Source of the DNA: Polynucleobacter sp. Latsch14-2
GTDB lineage: Bacteria > Pseudomonadota > Gammaproteobacteria > Burkholderiales > Burkholderiaceae
DNA: 64,000 nucleotides
Assembly: GCF_018881925.1 (NCBI RefSeq)
Contig: NZ_JACVPL010000001.1
Location: 186,001 to 250,000 of the forward strand
Reading direction: 5' to 3'
This document shows, one piece after another, positions 28,970-38,488 of the stretch (positions are counted from its first letter, which is position 1; each line of letters opens with the position of its first letter). The translations under genes and the position numbers were made by a program. The notes under the pieces are model-generated. The model was not told where the DNA came from. It saw only the letters and a list, made by a program, of their open reading frames with translations, and searched no databases.

Positions 28970-29745
28970 TGCATCGCGCGCGTAAACGTTTTGGGCAAAA
29001 TTTTTTGCAAGATAGTGGCATTATTTATTCTATCGTTGCCTTGATTAATCCCAGTGCTGATGCGCATGTGATTGAGATTGGCCCTGGACTTGGCGCCCTC
29101 ACAAAACCTTTATTGAGTAATCTTGACCAGCTAGATCTTTTGGAAATTGACCGAGATTTAGTGGCTTATTGGAAGCAACAGAATTTGAAAGGCTTGTCGA
29201 TTATTGAGGGAGATGCTCTTCAGTTTGATTTTGTCGCATGGGCTAAGAGTCACCCCAAAAATGGTGGTTTATGTAAGGTAGTCGGTAATTTACCCTACAA
29301 CATTTCTTCACCCCTATTGTTTCATTTGGTATCCGCTGCAACGGTAGTGGACGAACAAGTATTCATGTTGCAGGCTGAAGTGGTAGAGCGCATGGTTGCT
29401 CCGGCGGGCAGTTCTGACTTTAGTCGGCTATCAGTTATGTTGCAGGCTCGTTACCATATGGAGCAGGTACTTGAAGTTCCGCCCGAAGCATTCGATCCTC
29501 AACCTAAGGTGAATTCAGCAGTAGTGCGAATGATTCCTAGAGTGGATTTCGACTTAAATGATGCCCAGTGGACTTCACTAGAGAAGGTGGTGGCAGCAGC
29601 CTTCTCTCAAAGAAGAAAAATGCTCCGCACTAATCTACAAAATTTTGCTGACAAATTATCTTTAACAGAGCTTGAGCTTAAGTCTCGCGCTCAAGACATT
29701 TCAGTTGATCGTTATATCGAGTGGGCTAAGACCTTAGTTCAATAA
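28969..29745 (+). CDS. rsmA: 16S rRNA dimethyladenosine transferase
   Basis: It dimethylates A1518 and A1519 of 16S rRNA during 30S maturation. SAM motif I is IEIGPGLGALTKPLL and the catalytic NLPY motif is VGNLPYNISSPLLFHL at about residue 108. The C-terminal AAFSQRRKMLRTNL is typical. 258 residues. A 14-bp palindrome AATAAGGCCTTATT overlaps its stop; the gene converges on plsC. Confidence 0.97.
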   Translation: MHRARKRFGQNFLQDSGIIYSIVALINPSADAHVIEIGPGLGALTKPLLSNLDQLDLLEIDRDLVAYWKQQNLKGLSIIEGDALQFDFVAWAKSHPKNGGLCKVVGNLPYNISSPLLFHLVSAATVVDEQVFMLQAEVVERMVAPAGSSDFSRLSVMLQARYHMEQVLEVPPEAFDPQPKVNSAVVRMIPRVDFDLNDAQWTSLEKVVAAAFSQRRKMLRTNLQNFADKLSLTELELKSRAQDISVDRYIEWAKTLVQ

Positions 29746-29765
29746 GGCCTTATTTCAGCATTGCT

Positions 29766-30503
29766 TTAGGTCTTGTAGGCCTCTGGATCAATCACACGCA
29801 TTTCTGCTTCAATCCACTTTTCAACTTCTTGATGGAGTTGGCCGCCCGTTTTACCGGCAGAGGCAATTGCAGGGCCAATCGAAAAAATGACAGTGCCCGG
29901 TTGCTTTAGAAAGCTATTTTTAGGCCAGCAACGCCCTGCGTTGTGAGCAATTGGAATCACTATTGCCTCGGTAGCGCTTGCGAGTCTAGCCCCGCCTTTG
30001 CTGTAAGGTTTGTAAGATCCAGTTGGCATTCTGGTGCCCTCTGGAAACAACATAATCCACTTGCCTTCAGCGAGACGCTTACGACCTTGACTTGCTACTG
30101 AGAGGGCAGCCGTTTCTTTGCTGGCCCGATTGATATGAATCATTTTCAGCAATGCTAATGCCCACCCAAAAAATGGAATCCACAAAAGCTCACGTTTAAA
30201 GACAAAACAGAGTTGCTTTGGAAGGAGTGCAATGTACGCAATCGTCTCATAAGCGGACTGATGCTTACTCAGCACTACAACGGGTTGATCGAGTACGGCA
30301 TACATATTTTCCATTCCGCGGATCTCATAATGAATTCCGCAGAGGGGCTGTAATAACCAAATTACGACCTTATTCCATAGGCCAATAAAGCGATAGCGAT
30401 TTTCAGGATTTAGGAATGGAAAAGCTAGCAGACAAAGAATCGACCAAATCGGTGTAAAGATCAGCAAAAATAGAGTGAAAAGGGTTGAGCGCAAAAAGAT
30501 CAT
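29766..30503 (-). CDS. plsC: 1-acyl-sn-glycerol-3-phosphate acyltransferase (PlsC family)
   Basis: Inner-membrane enzyme making phosphatidic acid from lysophosphatidic acid. Membrane spans occupy the first 35 residues. The catalytic motif appears as HQSAYE, HX4E rather than the more common HX4D; the second motif FPEGTRMPTG and the substrate-binding YSKGGARLA are normal. 245 residues. It follows gmhB by 3 bp on the leftward strand, in a gmhB-plsC arrangement common in Burkholderiales. Confidence 0.93.
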   Translation of the reverse strand: MIFLRSTLFTLFLLIFTPIWSILCLLAFPFLNPENRYRFIGLWNKVVIWLLQPLCGIHYEIRGMENMYAVLDQPVVVLSKHQSAYETIAYIALLPKQLCFVFKRELLWIPFFGWALALLKMIHINRASKETAALSVASQGRKRLAEGKWIMLFPEGTRMPTGSYKPYSKGGARLASATEAIVIPIAHNAGRCWPKNSFLKQPGTVIFSIGPAIASAGKTGGQLHQEVEKWIEAEMRVIDPEAYKT

Positions 30504-30506
30504 TAT

Positions 30507-31079
30507 CTAAATTTTCTCTTCTAAAAGGCTGGTGGCAAATGCAAGTAAGTCTTCATGAATTTCAGTGCCATCTGGGAGTCCTCCCTTGGCTAAAGTTTTC
30601 TTACCCTTGCCAGTCATGACTAAGTGTGGTGAAGCGCCAAGAGCGATGCCAGCTTGTAAATCTCTCAAGGAGTCTCCTACGATTGGAACCCCCTCAAGTG
30701 GGCTCTTGCTATTATTTTTCTTGTAGCGAAGGGCAATCTCTTTCATGAGGCCGGGCAATGGTTTTCGGCAATCGCAAGCATTAGCATCTACGTGAGGGCA
30801 GAAGAAGATGCTATCAATACGACCGCCAAGGGGCTTTAGTAATCCATCCATTTTGCTATGCATGGCATGCAAATCGTTGATACTAAAATAACCTCTTGCC
30901 AGACCTGATTGATTGCTTGCAATGGCTATCTGATAGCCAGCCTGATTCAGTAGGGCAATGGCTTCAAGGCTACCCGGAATTGGCACCCACTCATCACTCG
31001 ACTTCACATAGTCGTCTCTGTCTTCATTGATCACGCCGTCGCGATCGAGAATGATTAATTTAGAAGAGCTGGTGCTCAT
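30507..31079 (-). CDS. gmhB: D-glycero-beta-D-manno-heptose-1,7-bisphosphate 7-phosphatase
   Basis: HAD-family phosphatase in the synthesis of LPS heptose. The nucleophile motif is IILDRDGVINED at the N-terminus, the second HAD motif ASNQSGLARG follows, and the zinc loop FFCPHVDANACDCRKPLPG carries the cysteines and histidine of GmhB. 190 residues. Its ATG overlaps the glyS stop by 4 bp. Confidence 0.95.
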   Translation of the reverse strand: MSTSSSKLIILDRDGVINEDRDDYVKSSDEWVPIPGSLEAIALLNQAGYQIAIASNQSGLARGYFSINDLHAMHSKMDGLLKPLGGRIDSIFFCPHVDANACDCRKPLPGLMKEIALRYKKNNSKSPLEGVPIVGDSLRDLQAGIALGASPHLVMTGKGKKTLAKGGLPDGTEIHEDLLAFATSLLEEKI

Positions 31080-33229
31080 GCCAATTTGCCGAGATCGGCA
31101 ATGAGATTCATTTTCTGGTGGAGTTGTTGCAGGAGAGCTAGACGGTTATCCCGTAACTCAGGGTTTGGATCCATCACCATTACATCTGCAAAGAATTGAT
31201 CAATGGGCTGACTCAAGGCCACGAGAGTCTTCAAGAGCTCAACAAAGTGACCTTGTTCGTATGCTGCATTGAGTGTTGGGGTAACACTTTCCAAGGCCTG
31301 GAATAAGGCAGACTCTGCAGGAGCTTGTAATAATTTACTAGAGCAAGCCGCTGGAATTGCCGTGGTGGTTTTCTTGAGAATGTTGCTGATCCGTTTGTTG
31401 GCGGCTGCAAGTTGGGTGGCCTGCTCAAGGGCATTAAATTCGCGTAAGGCAGTCAAGCGGCCAATCAGATCATTTAACTGTGCTGGTGATTGGCTAAGTA
31501 CAGCATCAATTTCAGCGCTAGTAAATGGCTTGCCAGATACGGATTGGTCTCGCAAATAGGCACGCAGACGATCGATGATGAAGGCATAAATATCATCAGC
31601 CTTAGCCTTTTCAGCAACATCTTTTTGAGTAAATTGGGCGCGAGCTAATTTAATAAGCTCGGGCAGGCTTAAGGGAAGATTTTTTTCTAAGAGAAGACGG
31701 CAGATGCCTAAAGCATGACGACGTAATGCATAGGGGTCTTTGTCGCCAGTCGGAGCAAGACCAACCCCCCAAATCCCCACCAGAGTTTCTAATTTGTCAG
31801 CAATTGCTAGGATGGTACCGGTTTGCGTTTCCGGTAAGGTGTCGCCGGCAAACCGAGGCATGTAATGCTCACTACAGGCTGAAGCAACTTCAGAATTTTC
31901 GCCGTCATGTATTGCATAGTAGCGACCCATAATGCCTTGCAACTCTGGAAACTCACCAACCATATCAGTGAGCAGATCCGTCTTGGCAATCTCTGCGGCA
32001 CGTCCTGCAAACTCGATATTTGCTTCAATACCTTTGTTTTTTAATGCTTTTGCGATGCCGGTGGCAATTGCAGCTACGCGCTGAGTGCGCTCAAGCTGAT
32101 TACCGAGTTGGTTGTGATACACAACCTTGCCAAGGTCTGCCACGCGCGATCCTAGAGGGCGTTTTTGATCCTGCTGGAAAAAGAACCGCGCATCGGAGAG
32201 GCGGGGACGCACAACGCGCTCATTGCCAGAGATGATGGCGTCAGGTTTATTGGTTTGAATATTAGAAACAATCAAAAAGCGGTTGCGCAACTTACCCTGC
32301 TGATCGGTCAATGCAAAATATTTTTGGTTGGTTTGCATTGTCAAAATTAAGCACTCTTGCGGTACATCCAGAAACTCTTGGTCAAAGTGACATTCATAAA
32401 TAGCTGGCCACTCAACAAGAGCTGTGACTTCATCTAGTAGGCTATCTGGCATTAGCACGGAATCAGCGCCAGCTGCCTTCAATAGGGCAACTTTGATATA
32501 TTCACGGCGCTTGCTAAAGCTAGGCATGACTTTGGCTTCGCTTTGTAGTATTTTTTCGTACTGATCAGCTGATGTAATTGAAATTTGCCCGGATGATAAA
32601 AAACGGTGACCATCAGTTAGGTTTCCAGCCTGAATACCTAGCGCACTAATAGCCAAAGGCGCATTGCCATGAAGTGCAATGATTTTGTGAGCAGGACGTG
32701 CAAATTCAACATCGGCTAATTGCCCATTCTTCTGCATGACTTGGTAATGCATCATTTTGGCAATGGGCAGCTTACTTAATGTGCCTTCGAGCGCAAGTTG
32801 CGCTGTTTGTTCAAGAGCTGCACCTTTAGCAATTACATTTAAATACAAAGCCTCGTTTTTTCCTTCGCCAGATTTTTCTAGAGCGCTGATATCAAGATCT
32901 GCGTAGCCAAGAGCACCCAGTTTTTTGAGCAAAGGCGCAGTAGCTTGACCTTGGGCATCAAAAGCGATGCTCGTAGGTAATAATTTTTCCCGCACTGGAT
33001 AGTCGGGAGCTTGATCCATTACCTCTGTCACATGAACTGCTAGACGACGCGGGGTTGCATAGCCAGTTACCTTAGAGTTTGCGGTCAATAAGCCCGCAGC
33101 CTCTAAAGCATTGAAGATCCCGTCGCTAAATCCATCCCCAAGACGACGTAATGACTTCGGTGGAAGCTCTTCGGTGAGTAGTTCAATCAACAAGTCAGCT
33201 GATTGAGAAGGCATATTCGATGTGCTCAT
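31076..33229 (-). CDS. glyS: Glycyl-tRNA synthetase beta subunit
   Basis: Partner of GlyQ in the alpha2beta2 glycyl-tRNA synthetase. The N-terminal motif LLIELLTEELPPKSL and the central MTGEFPELQG-like VGEFPELQGIMGRYYA are diagnostic. The reading frame extends to 33388, but those 53 residues run across the glyQ stop and are not family-like; I start at the ATG at 33229 (MSTSNMPSQSADLL), 16 bp after glyQ. 718 residues fits bacterial GlyS. Confidence 0.96.
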   Translation of the reverse strand: MSTSNMPSQSADLLIELLTEELPPKSLRRLGDGFSDGIFNALEAAGLLTANSKVTGYATPRRLAVHVTEVMDQAPDYPVREKLLPTSIAFDAQGQATAPLLKKLGALGYADLDISALEKSGEGKNEALYLNVIAKGAALEQTAQLALEGTLSKLPIAKMMHYQVMQKNGQLADVEFARPAHKIIALHGNAPLAISALGIQAGNLTDGHRFLSSGQISITSADQYEKILQSEAKVMPSFSKRREYIKVALLKAAGADSVLMPDSLLDEVTALVEWPAIYECHFDQEFLDVPQECLILTMQTNQKYFALTDQQGKLRNRFLIVSNIQTNKPDAIISGNERVVRPRLSDARFFFQQDQKRPLGSRVADLGKVVYHNQLGNQLERTQRVAAIATGIAKALKNKGIEANIEFAGRAAEIAKTDLLTDMVGEFPELQGIMGRYYAIHDGENSEVASACSEHYMPRFAGDTLPETQTGTILAIADKLETLVGIWGVGLAPTGDKDPYALRRHALGICRLLLEKNLPLSLPELIKLARAQFTQKDVAEKAKADDIYAFIIDRLRAYLRDQSVSGKPFTSAEIDAVLSQSPAQLNDLIGRLTALREFNALEQATQLAAANKRISNILKKTTTAIPAACSSKLLQAPAESALFQALESVTPTLNAAYEQGHFVELLKTLVALSQPIDQFFADVMVMDPNPELRDNRLALLQQLHQKMNLIADLGKLA

Positions 33230-33245
33230 AAATGGATTGGAGTAC

Positions 33246-34130
33246 TTATGCTTTAGCTTGACGCTGGCACATTGGGAACCCAAGCTTTTCTCGGGACTCA
33301 AAGTAGGCCTGTGCGACAGCGCGAGAAAGATTGCGGATGCGGCCAATATAAGCAGCGCGCTCAGTGACTGAGATGGCACCGCGAGCATCTAGCAGATTGA
33401 AGGTGTGCGCAGCTTTCAAAACCATTTCATAGGCCGGTAAGGCAAGCGGTACTTCCATTAAGCGTTTTGCTTCGCTCTCGTAGTTTGCAAAATTAGCAAA
33501 GAGTAAGTCGGTATTGGAGTATTCAAAGTTATAGCAAGACTGCTCCACTTCATTTTGGTGATAAACATCACCATACGAAATGCCATCGGCCCACACTAGG
33601 TCATACACATTGGAGCAATTTTGAATATACATTGCAAGTCGCTCAATGCCGTAGGTGATTTCGCCCAATACGGGTTTGCAATCTAGCCCGCCAACTTGTT
33701 GGAAGTAGGTGAACTGAGTGACCTCCATGCCGTTGAGCCATACTTCCCAGCCAAGACCCCACGCACCCAGAGTTGGGTTTTCCCAGTCGTCCTCTACGAA
33801 GCGCACATCGTTTTCTTTAAGATCTAAACCGAGGGCTGCAAGTGAGCCTAGATATAACTCGAGAATATTTTCCGGGGCAGGTTTTAAGACAACTTGATAT
33901 TGATAGTAGTGCTGAAGGCGGTTTGGGTTTTCTCCATAGCGACCATCTTTAGGTCTGCGTGAGGGTTGAACGTACGCTGCTTTCCAGGGCTCTGGACCAA
34001 TGGCGCGCAAAAAAGTAGCTGTATGAGATGTACCAGCACCGACCTCAAGGTCGATAGGTTGCAATAGGGCGCAACCTTGTTGGTCCCAGTAATCTTGAAG
34101 TTTGAGAATGATTTGCTGAAAAGTAAGCAT
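33246..34130 (-). CDS. glyQ: Glycyl-tRNA synthetase alpha subunit
   Basis: The catalytic class II subunit. It begins [20 protein letters not shown] and holds [32 protein letters not shown] (split here by description: AIGPEPW, then YVQPSRRP, then GENPNR), with [20 protein letters not shown] further on. 294 residues is normal. It begins the glyQ-glyS-gmhB-plsC run. Confidence 0.97.
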   Translation of the reverse strand: MLTFQQIILKLQDYWDQQGCALLQPIDLEVGAGTSHTATFLRAIGPEPWKAAYVQPSRRPKDGRYGENPNRLQHYYQYQVVLKPAPENILELYLGSLAALGLDLKENDVRFVEDDWENPTLGAWGLGWEVWLNGMEVTQFTYFQQVGGLDCKPVLGEITYGIERLAMYIQNCSNVYDLVWADGISYGDVYHQNEVEQSCYNFEYSNTDLLFANFANYESEAKRLMEVPLALPAYEMVLKAAHTFNLLDARGAISVTERAAYIGRIRNLSRAVAQAYFESREKLGFPMCQRQAKA

Positions 34131-34179
34131 GATTAACCTAGCTAAGCCGTTGATTTTACATGGCTAAGCCAGCCAACTA

Positions 34180-35718
34180 CTAAAACTGTTTTTGGCGGAT
34201 CAAGCTTAGCAGTAGTAGGAGGCAGGAAATACTCAAAATTGGAGCGTTTCCCCAAATAACATAAGGCGTTTTTCCTGAATATGCTTGTACCGTGGCTTGC
34301 AAGGTTCCTTGAGTAAATTCTGGTAAACGAGAAATTACTTTGCCATCCGGCCCTAATACAGCAGTAATTCCAGTGTTGGTTGCACGTAGAGCTGGTAGGC
34401 CAGTTTCTAAAGAGCGCAATTGCGAGAGCCTTAACTGTTGAGCGGGAGCCTGAGAAGCCCCAAACCAGGCTAAATTGGTGATGTTGATCATCAGGTTTGC
34501 TGAGTTATCGCTATCGCGAAGTCGTGCAGCTATCTCACTCCCAAATACGTCCTCATAACAAATAGTGATTGCCGCATAAATGGGGTCTTGTTCAGCCCTC
34601 TTTATTTTAAAAAAAGATTGATCTGTTGCGCCGCGAGAAAAATCGCTTAAGGGGACACTAAAAGCTTTAACGAACCAATGGAAGCCTGGGGGAATAAATT
34701 CACCAAAAGGGACTAAGTGAGATTTGTCGTAGCGATAGACGGGCACGCCTGGACTGATACCTATTGCCCTGTTCGAAAACTCTCTGTTATCCGAAGGATT
34801 TTGATGTCGGCCAATAACGCCAAATAATAAGGCGCTTTGACTCTGATTTGAAAAAGCTTGCAGACTATCTAAAAGGCCGGCTGGTAAGCTGGTTTCGGGC
34901 CAAGGAAATGCAGTCTCAGGGCTGATAATCAGATCTGCATGCGAGGACTTCATAGCTTGGTCATAAAACTGTATTTGCTTAGATATGCCTTCAGGATTAA
35001 AGATTAAGCTTTGAGCAAAATTTCCTTGAATCAGTTCTACGCTAAGTGGCTCACCTGCGGGTTTTGTAAAGTGCCACAACGAGAGCGCTGGCATAAGAAG
35101 CAATGTGCAGGCAAGTGATATCCCATTGATCTTTGGGTTTTTTCGGAGGGTATACAGTTGCCACGAGCTCCAGACAGCTAAAAAAGTACAGGCCAATCCT
35201 CCTAGGTAAGGTGCGATTGCCCCAAATGGACCATTGACTTGTGATTCAGCCAGTCCCATCCAAGGGAATCCGGTGAATAGCCAACCCCTTAACCACTCAA
35301 TCAGCACCCAGTTAGCTGCAAGTAGTAGACCTGATATAGGACTATGTTTAAAGAATCGCATTGACAGACTTGCCAAAGAAAAAAATAAAGCCATACCGCC
35401 GGCTAGTAAAAACACTGCTGCTGTTGATAGCATCCAGTGCATACCGCCAATGACATGAAGGCTGATATAAATCCACCATAGGCCAAGTACAAAGTAGCCA
35501 AACCCGAAAGACATTCCGGCTACAAAATAATTCTTGAGGGGTTGCTGATTTAATTTATGGAGCTGCCACCAAATCAAACTCAGTAGCGGGACTTGAATCC
35601 AGCCACCAAAAGGAAGCTCGGTTGCCGCAGCTAATATTGCGCCTAGGATGAAAAGCGCAAGTAGCTTTGGATAAATACCACCCTTCTGCAATTGCCAATC
35701 TATCAAAGCTTGTCTCAA
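34180..35718 (-). CDS. lnt: Apolipoprotein N-acyltransferase
   Basis: Inner-membrane enzyme adding the third acyl chain to lipoproteins. About seven membrane segments precede a nitrilase domain; the catalytic triad is visible as Glu in ISPETAFPWPE, Lys in YDKSHLVPFGEF and Cys in AITICYEDVFG. The C-terminus ends in one more membrane span. 512 residues. Its start overlaps the corC stop by 4 bp. Confidence 0.95.
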   Translation of the reverse strand: MRQALIDWQLQKGGIYPKLLALFILGAILAAATELPFGGWIQVPLLSLIWWQLHKLNQQPLKNYFVAGMSFGFGYFVLGLWWIYISLHVIGGMHWMLSTAAVFLLAGGMALFFSLASLSMRFFKHSPISGLLLAANWVLIEWLRGWLFTGFPWMGLAESQVNGPFGAIAPYLGGLACTFLAVWSSWQLYTLRKNPKINGISLACTLLLMPALSLWHFTKPAGEPLSVELIQGNFAQSLIFNPEGISKQIQFYDQAMKSSHADLIISPETAFPWPETSLPAGLLDSLQAFSNQSQSALLFGVIGRHQNPSDNREFSNRAIGISPGVPVYRYDKSHLVPFGEFIPPGFHWFVKAFSVPLSDFSRGATDQSFFKIKRAEQDPIYAAITICYEDVFGSEIAARLRDSDNSANLMINITNLAWFGASQAPAQQLRLSQLRSLETGLPALRATNTGITAVLGPDGKVISRLPEFTQGTLQATVQAYSGKTPYVIWGNAPILSISCLLLLLSLIRQKQF

Positions 35719-36554
35719 TCAGTTTTTTTAGAGGTTTGACGTGCTAAGAGAATATGAATCTGCCTGGGGTCGGCGCGCTGCACTTCGAATTCAATGTCAT
35801 TAATTTCAATGACTTCACCGATCTTGGGAACTCTGCCTAAGTGTTGAATTACGAGGCCCGCCACAGTTTCGATATTCTCATCAGAAAAATGCGTTCCTAG
35901 AACTTCATTTAATTGGTCAAGCTCAGTAATGCCTTTAACCCGGATATCTCCATTATCGAGAGAGATAATGTTATCGGCCTCTTCATCAATATCATGCTCA
36001 TCTTCAATATCGCCCACAATTTGTTCGAGAACGTCTTCAATAGTGATGATGCCAGCAACGCCACTATATTCATCAACGACAATGGCTAGATGATTGCGGT
36101 TATCTTTGAAATCACGCAACAAAATACTTAAGCGCTTAGATTCTGGAATGAATACTGCCGGACGTAACCAGTCGCGCACCTGAAAATCAGCCTCCGCAGA
36201 GTGACGGAGTAAATCTTTCGCTAGTAATATGCCTATCACATTGTCTTTGCTGCCTTCATAAACAGGAAAGCGTGAGTGCGCTGCGACGATCACACATTTA
36301 ATAATTTCAGGAAGTGATAGGTTTATATCAATCCAATCGATTTGCGCGCGCGGCACTAGGATGTCTCGGGCGCACAGTTGCCCCACCTGAAATACTCCCT
36401 CAATCATTGAGAGTGCATCAGCATCTATAAGTCCTTCACTTTGAGCTTCTCGGAGCGTATCAATGAGCTCCTGTCGGCGTTCAGCAGGGCTGACGGGTTG
36501 CGAGGTCAGAAAGTCAGTGAGTCGTTCTAGTAAAGATTTATTGGGGTCGGGCAT
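35715..36554 (-). CDS. corC: CorC/HlyC-family CBS-domain protein
   Basis: A 279-residue cytoplasmic protein with two CBS domains (LVPRAQIDWIDINLS to LLAKDLLRH, and FIPESKRLSILLRDFKDNRNHLAIVVDEYSGVAGIITIEDVLEQ, described as two blocks) and a C-terminal CorC/HlyC transporter-associated domain. It lacks the DUF21 membrane part, as does CorC of E. coli, which has been linked to magnesium and cobalt efflux. Position beside lnt and ybeY is conserved in gammaproteobacteria and betaproteobacteria. The exact function is unclear. Confidence 0.88.
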   Translation of the reverse strand: MPDPNKSLLERLTDFLTSQPVSPAERRQELIDTLREAQSEGLIDADALSMIEGVFQVGQLCARDILVPRAQIDWIDINLSLPEIIKCVIVAAHSRFPVYEGSKDNVIGILLAKDLLRHSAEADFQVRDWLRPAVFIPESKRLSILLRDFKDNRNHLAIVVDEYSGVAGIITIEDVLEQIVGDIEDEHDIDEEADNIISLDNGDIRVKGITELDQLNEVLGTHFSDENIETVAGLVIQHLGRVPKIGEVIEINDIEFEVQRADPRQIHILLARQTSKKTD

Positions 36555-36609
36555 ATTGAAAGAATAGCGTAGAAATAAGTAATTTCAGTGATTGATCAAG
36601 AAATGGGTT

Positions 36610-37065
36610 TCATTGTGGGATATAGGGGTTAGTGAAGCCCAGCTCTTTTAATATTTTTATTTCAAGACTTTCCATTTTCTTTGCATCTCTATCCGCCCCA
36701 TGATCATAGCCCTGAGCATGCAAGCAGCCGTGAACAACCAAATGAGCTAAATGAGCTTGCGCTGTTTTGCTCTGTTCACGTGCCTCTCTCTGTATTACGG
36801 GCAAGCAAAAAATAATATCTGCTGTAAGAGACTGTTTAGTGAGCGCATAAGGAAAGGTCAGGACATTGGTGGGCTTATCTTTATTTCGGAAGGCAAGATT
36901 CAACTTTTTACCTTCTGCCTGATTGACAAAACGCAGAGTCAGTAAACCGCCCTGTTCGATTGTTGTTTTAACCCAGCGCTTGATAAGAGCGCTTGCAGCT
37001 ATACCATCCAGCGATTTTTCTAGCGCTGGACTTGCGCACTGAATTTCGATTATGAGTTTTTGCAT
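36610..37065 (-). CDS. ybeY: Endoribonuclease YbeY
   Basis: Zinc-dependent RNase needed for 16S rRNA 3'-end maturation and 70S quality control. The three zinc histidines are in HLVVHGCLHAQGYDHG near residue 115. Length is 151. The gene starts only 4 bp after the miaB stop. In most proteobacteria a phoH-like ybeZ gene stands between these two; it is absent here. Confidence 0.93.
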   Translation of the reverse strand: MQKLIIEIQCASPALEKSLDGIAASALIKRWVKTTIEQGGLLTLRFVNQAEGKKLNLAFRNKDKPTNVLTFPYALTKQSLTADIIFCLPVIQREAREQSKTAQAHLAHLVVHGCLHAQGYDHGADRDAKKMESLEIKILKELGFTNPYIPQ

Positions 37066-37069
37066 TGAC

Positions 37070-38422
37070 TTAAATTACGCTAGCATGCGAATGCAGGAGT
37101 TCCCCGCGAAGGGTGTAATTGAGAACTTCAGTAATTTTTATGTCTACCATCTTGCCAATCCACTCATCTATATTTTGGTCTGGTGTAGGAATGTGGATGA
37201 CGCGATTATTCGCCGAACGTCCCTGAAGATTGACACCGTCTTTAGCTAGGCCCTCAATTAATACTTTTTCAATATTGCCAAGCATGTTCTGACTAATTAC
37301 AGTTGCCTGAGATTCAACTAATGCCAACAAGGTTTGTAAGCGCTTTAGTTTCACTTCATACGGTGTGTCGTCGCTTAAATTTGCGGCTGGAGTTCCCGGT
37401 CTTGGGCTAAAGATAAAGCAAAAGCTATTATCAAATTGCAACTCTTTAACCATCTTTAATAGCTTCTCAAAATCAGCATCAGTCTCACCTGGGAAGCCAA
37501 CAATAAAGTCGCTTGAAAGAGTGAGGTCTGGGCGTACTTGGCGCATCTTCCGAATAATGCTTTTATATTCCAGCGATGTGTAGCCACGCTTCATGGCCGA
37601 GAGCACCGAGTCAGAAGCATGCTGAACTGGTAGATGTAGGTGACTGACTAATTTCGGAACTTTTGCATACACATCAATCAAGCGTTGTGTAAATTCCTTA
37701 GGGTGACTGGTAGTAAAGCGTATGCGCTCGACCCCTGGTATTTCTGCAATATATTCAATTAAGAGTGCAAAGTCAGCGATATCTTCGCTCTTACCCATCT
37801 TGCCTAAATAGGCATTGACGTTTTGCCCTAGCAAAACAATCTCTTTGACGCCTTGCGCTGCCAAGCCAGCCACTTCAGTAAGGACATCATCAAAGGGGCG
37901 TGAAACTTCTTCGCCACGGGTATAGGGCACTACGCAATAACTACAGTATTTGGAGCAGCCCTCCATGATGGAGACGTAGGCAGAGCCACGCGTTTGACGA
38001 GAGATAGGGAGGTGGTCAAATTTTTCAATTTCTGGAAAAGAAATATCCACCTGAGAAACCCCAGTCTCACGACGTTTAGTCAGCAAATCGGAAAGGCGAT
38101 GCAAGGTTTGCGGACCAAACACGACATCTACATAGGGTGCACGACTGATAATTTGCTGACCTTCTTGACTGGCAACACACCCACCAACCCCAATTAATAA
38201 ATCAGGCCTGCGTTTTTTGATTTCGCGTAAACGACCAAGATCAGAAAAGACTTTGTCTTCTGCTTTTTCTCGAATAGAGCAGGTATTGAGTAGAACAACA
38301 TCTGCATCTTCTGGAGAGTCTGTGATTTCCATGCCTTCGTTGGCATGGAGAATGTCTGCCATCTTGCCCGAGTCATACTCGTTCATTTGACAGCCAAAGG
38401 TTTTGATATAGAGCTTTTTCAT
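37070..38422 (-). CDS. miaB: tRNA-2-methylthio-N6-isopentenyladenosine37 synthase
   Basis: Radical-SAM methylthiotransferase that modifies A37 of tRNAs reading U-starting codons. The N-terminal cluster cysteines are in [24 protein letters not shown] and [10 protein letters not shown]; the radical-SAM CxxxCxxC is in [20 protein letters not shown]-terminal TRAM domain ends the 450-residue protein. It is the first gene of a leftward miaB-ybeY-corC-lnt set. Confidence 0.97.
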   Translation of the reverse strand: MKKLYIKTFGCQMNEYDSGKMADILHANEGMEITDSPEDADVVLLNTCSIREKAEDKVFSDLGRLREIKKRRPDLLIGVGGCVASQEGQQIISRAPYVDVVFGPQTLHRLSDLLTKRRETGVSQVDISFPEIEKFDHLPISRQTRGSAYVSIMEGCSKYCSYCVVPYTRGEEVSRPFDDVLTEVAGLAAQGVKEIVLLGQNVNAYLGKMGKSEDIADFALLIEYIAEIPGVERIRFTTSHPKEFTQRLIDVYAKVPKLVSHLHLPVQHASDSVLSAMKRGYTSLEYKSIIRKMRQVRPDLTLSSDFIVGFPGETDADFEKLLKMVKELQFDNSFCFIFSPRPGTPAANLSDDTPYEVKLKRLQTLLALVESQATVISQNMLGNIEKVLIEGLAKDGVNLQGRSANNRVIHIPTPDQNIDEWIGKMVDIKITEVLNYTLRGELLHSHASVI

Positions 38423-38488
38423 ATGCCGTTCTCAGGTTTATAACTGGGGGCGAAGCTCAGATTTTACGGCATCCTTCTCTTGCCCCGC

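Noticed and set aside
29741-29754. 14-bp palindrome AATAAGGCCTTATT at the rsmA stop
   Set aside because: Without a spacer or T tract it is too short to interpret; likely chance.
33230-33388. N-terminal extension of glyS
   Set aside because: It overlaps glyQ and lacks family similarity; the ATG at 33229 fits GlyS and the 16-bp spacing.
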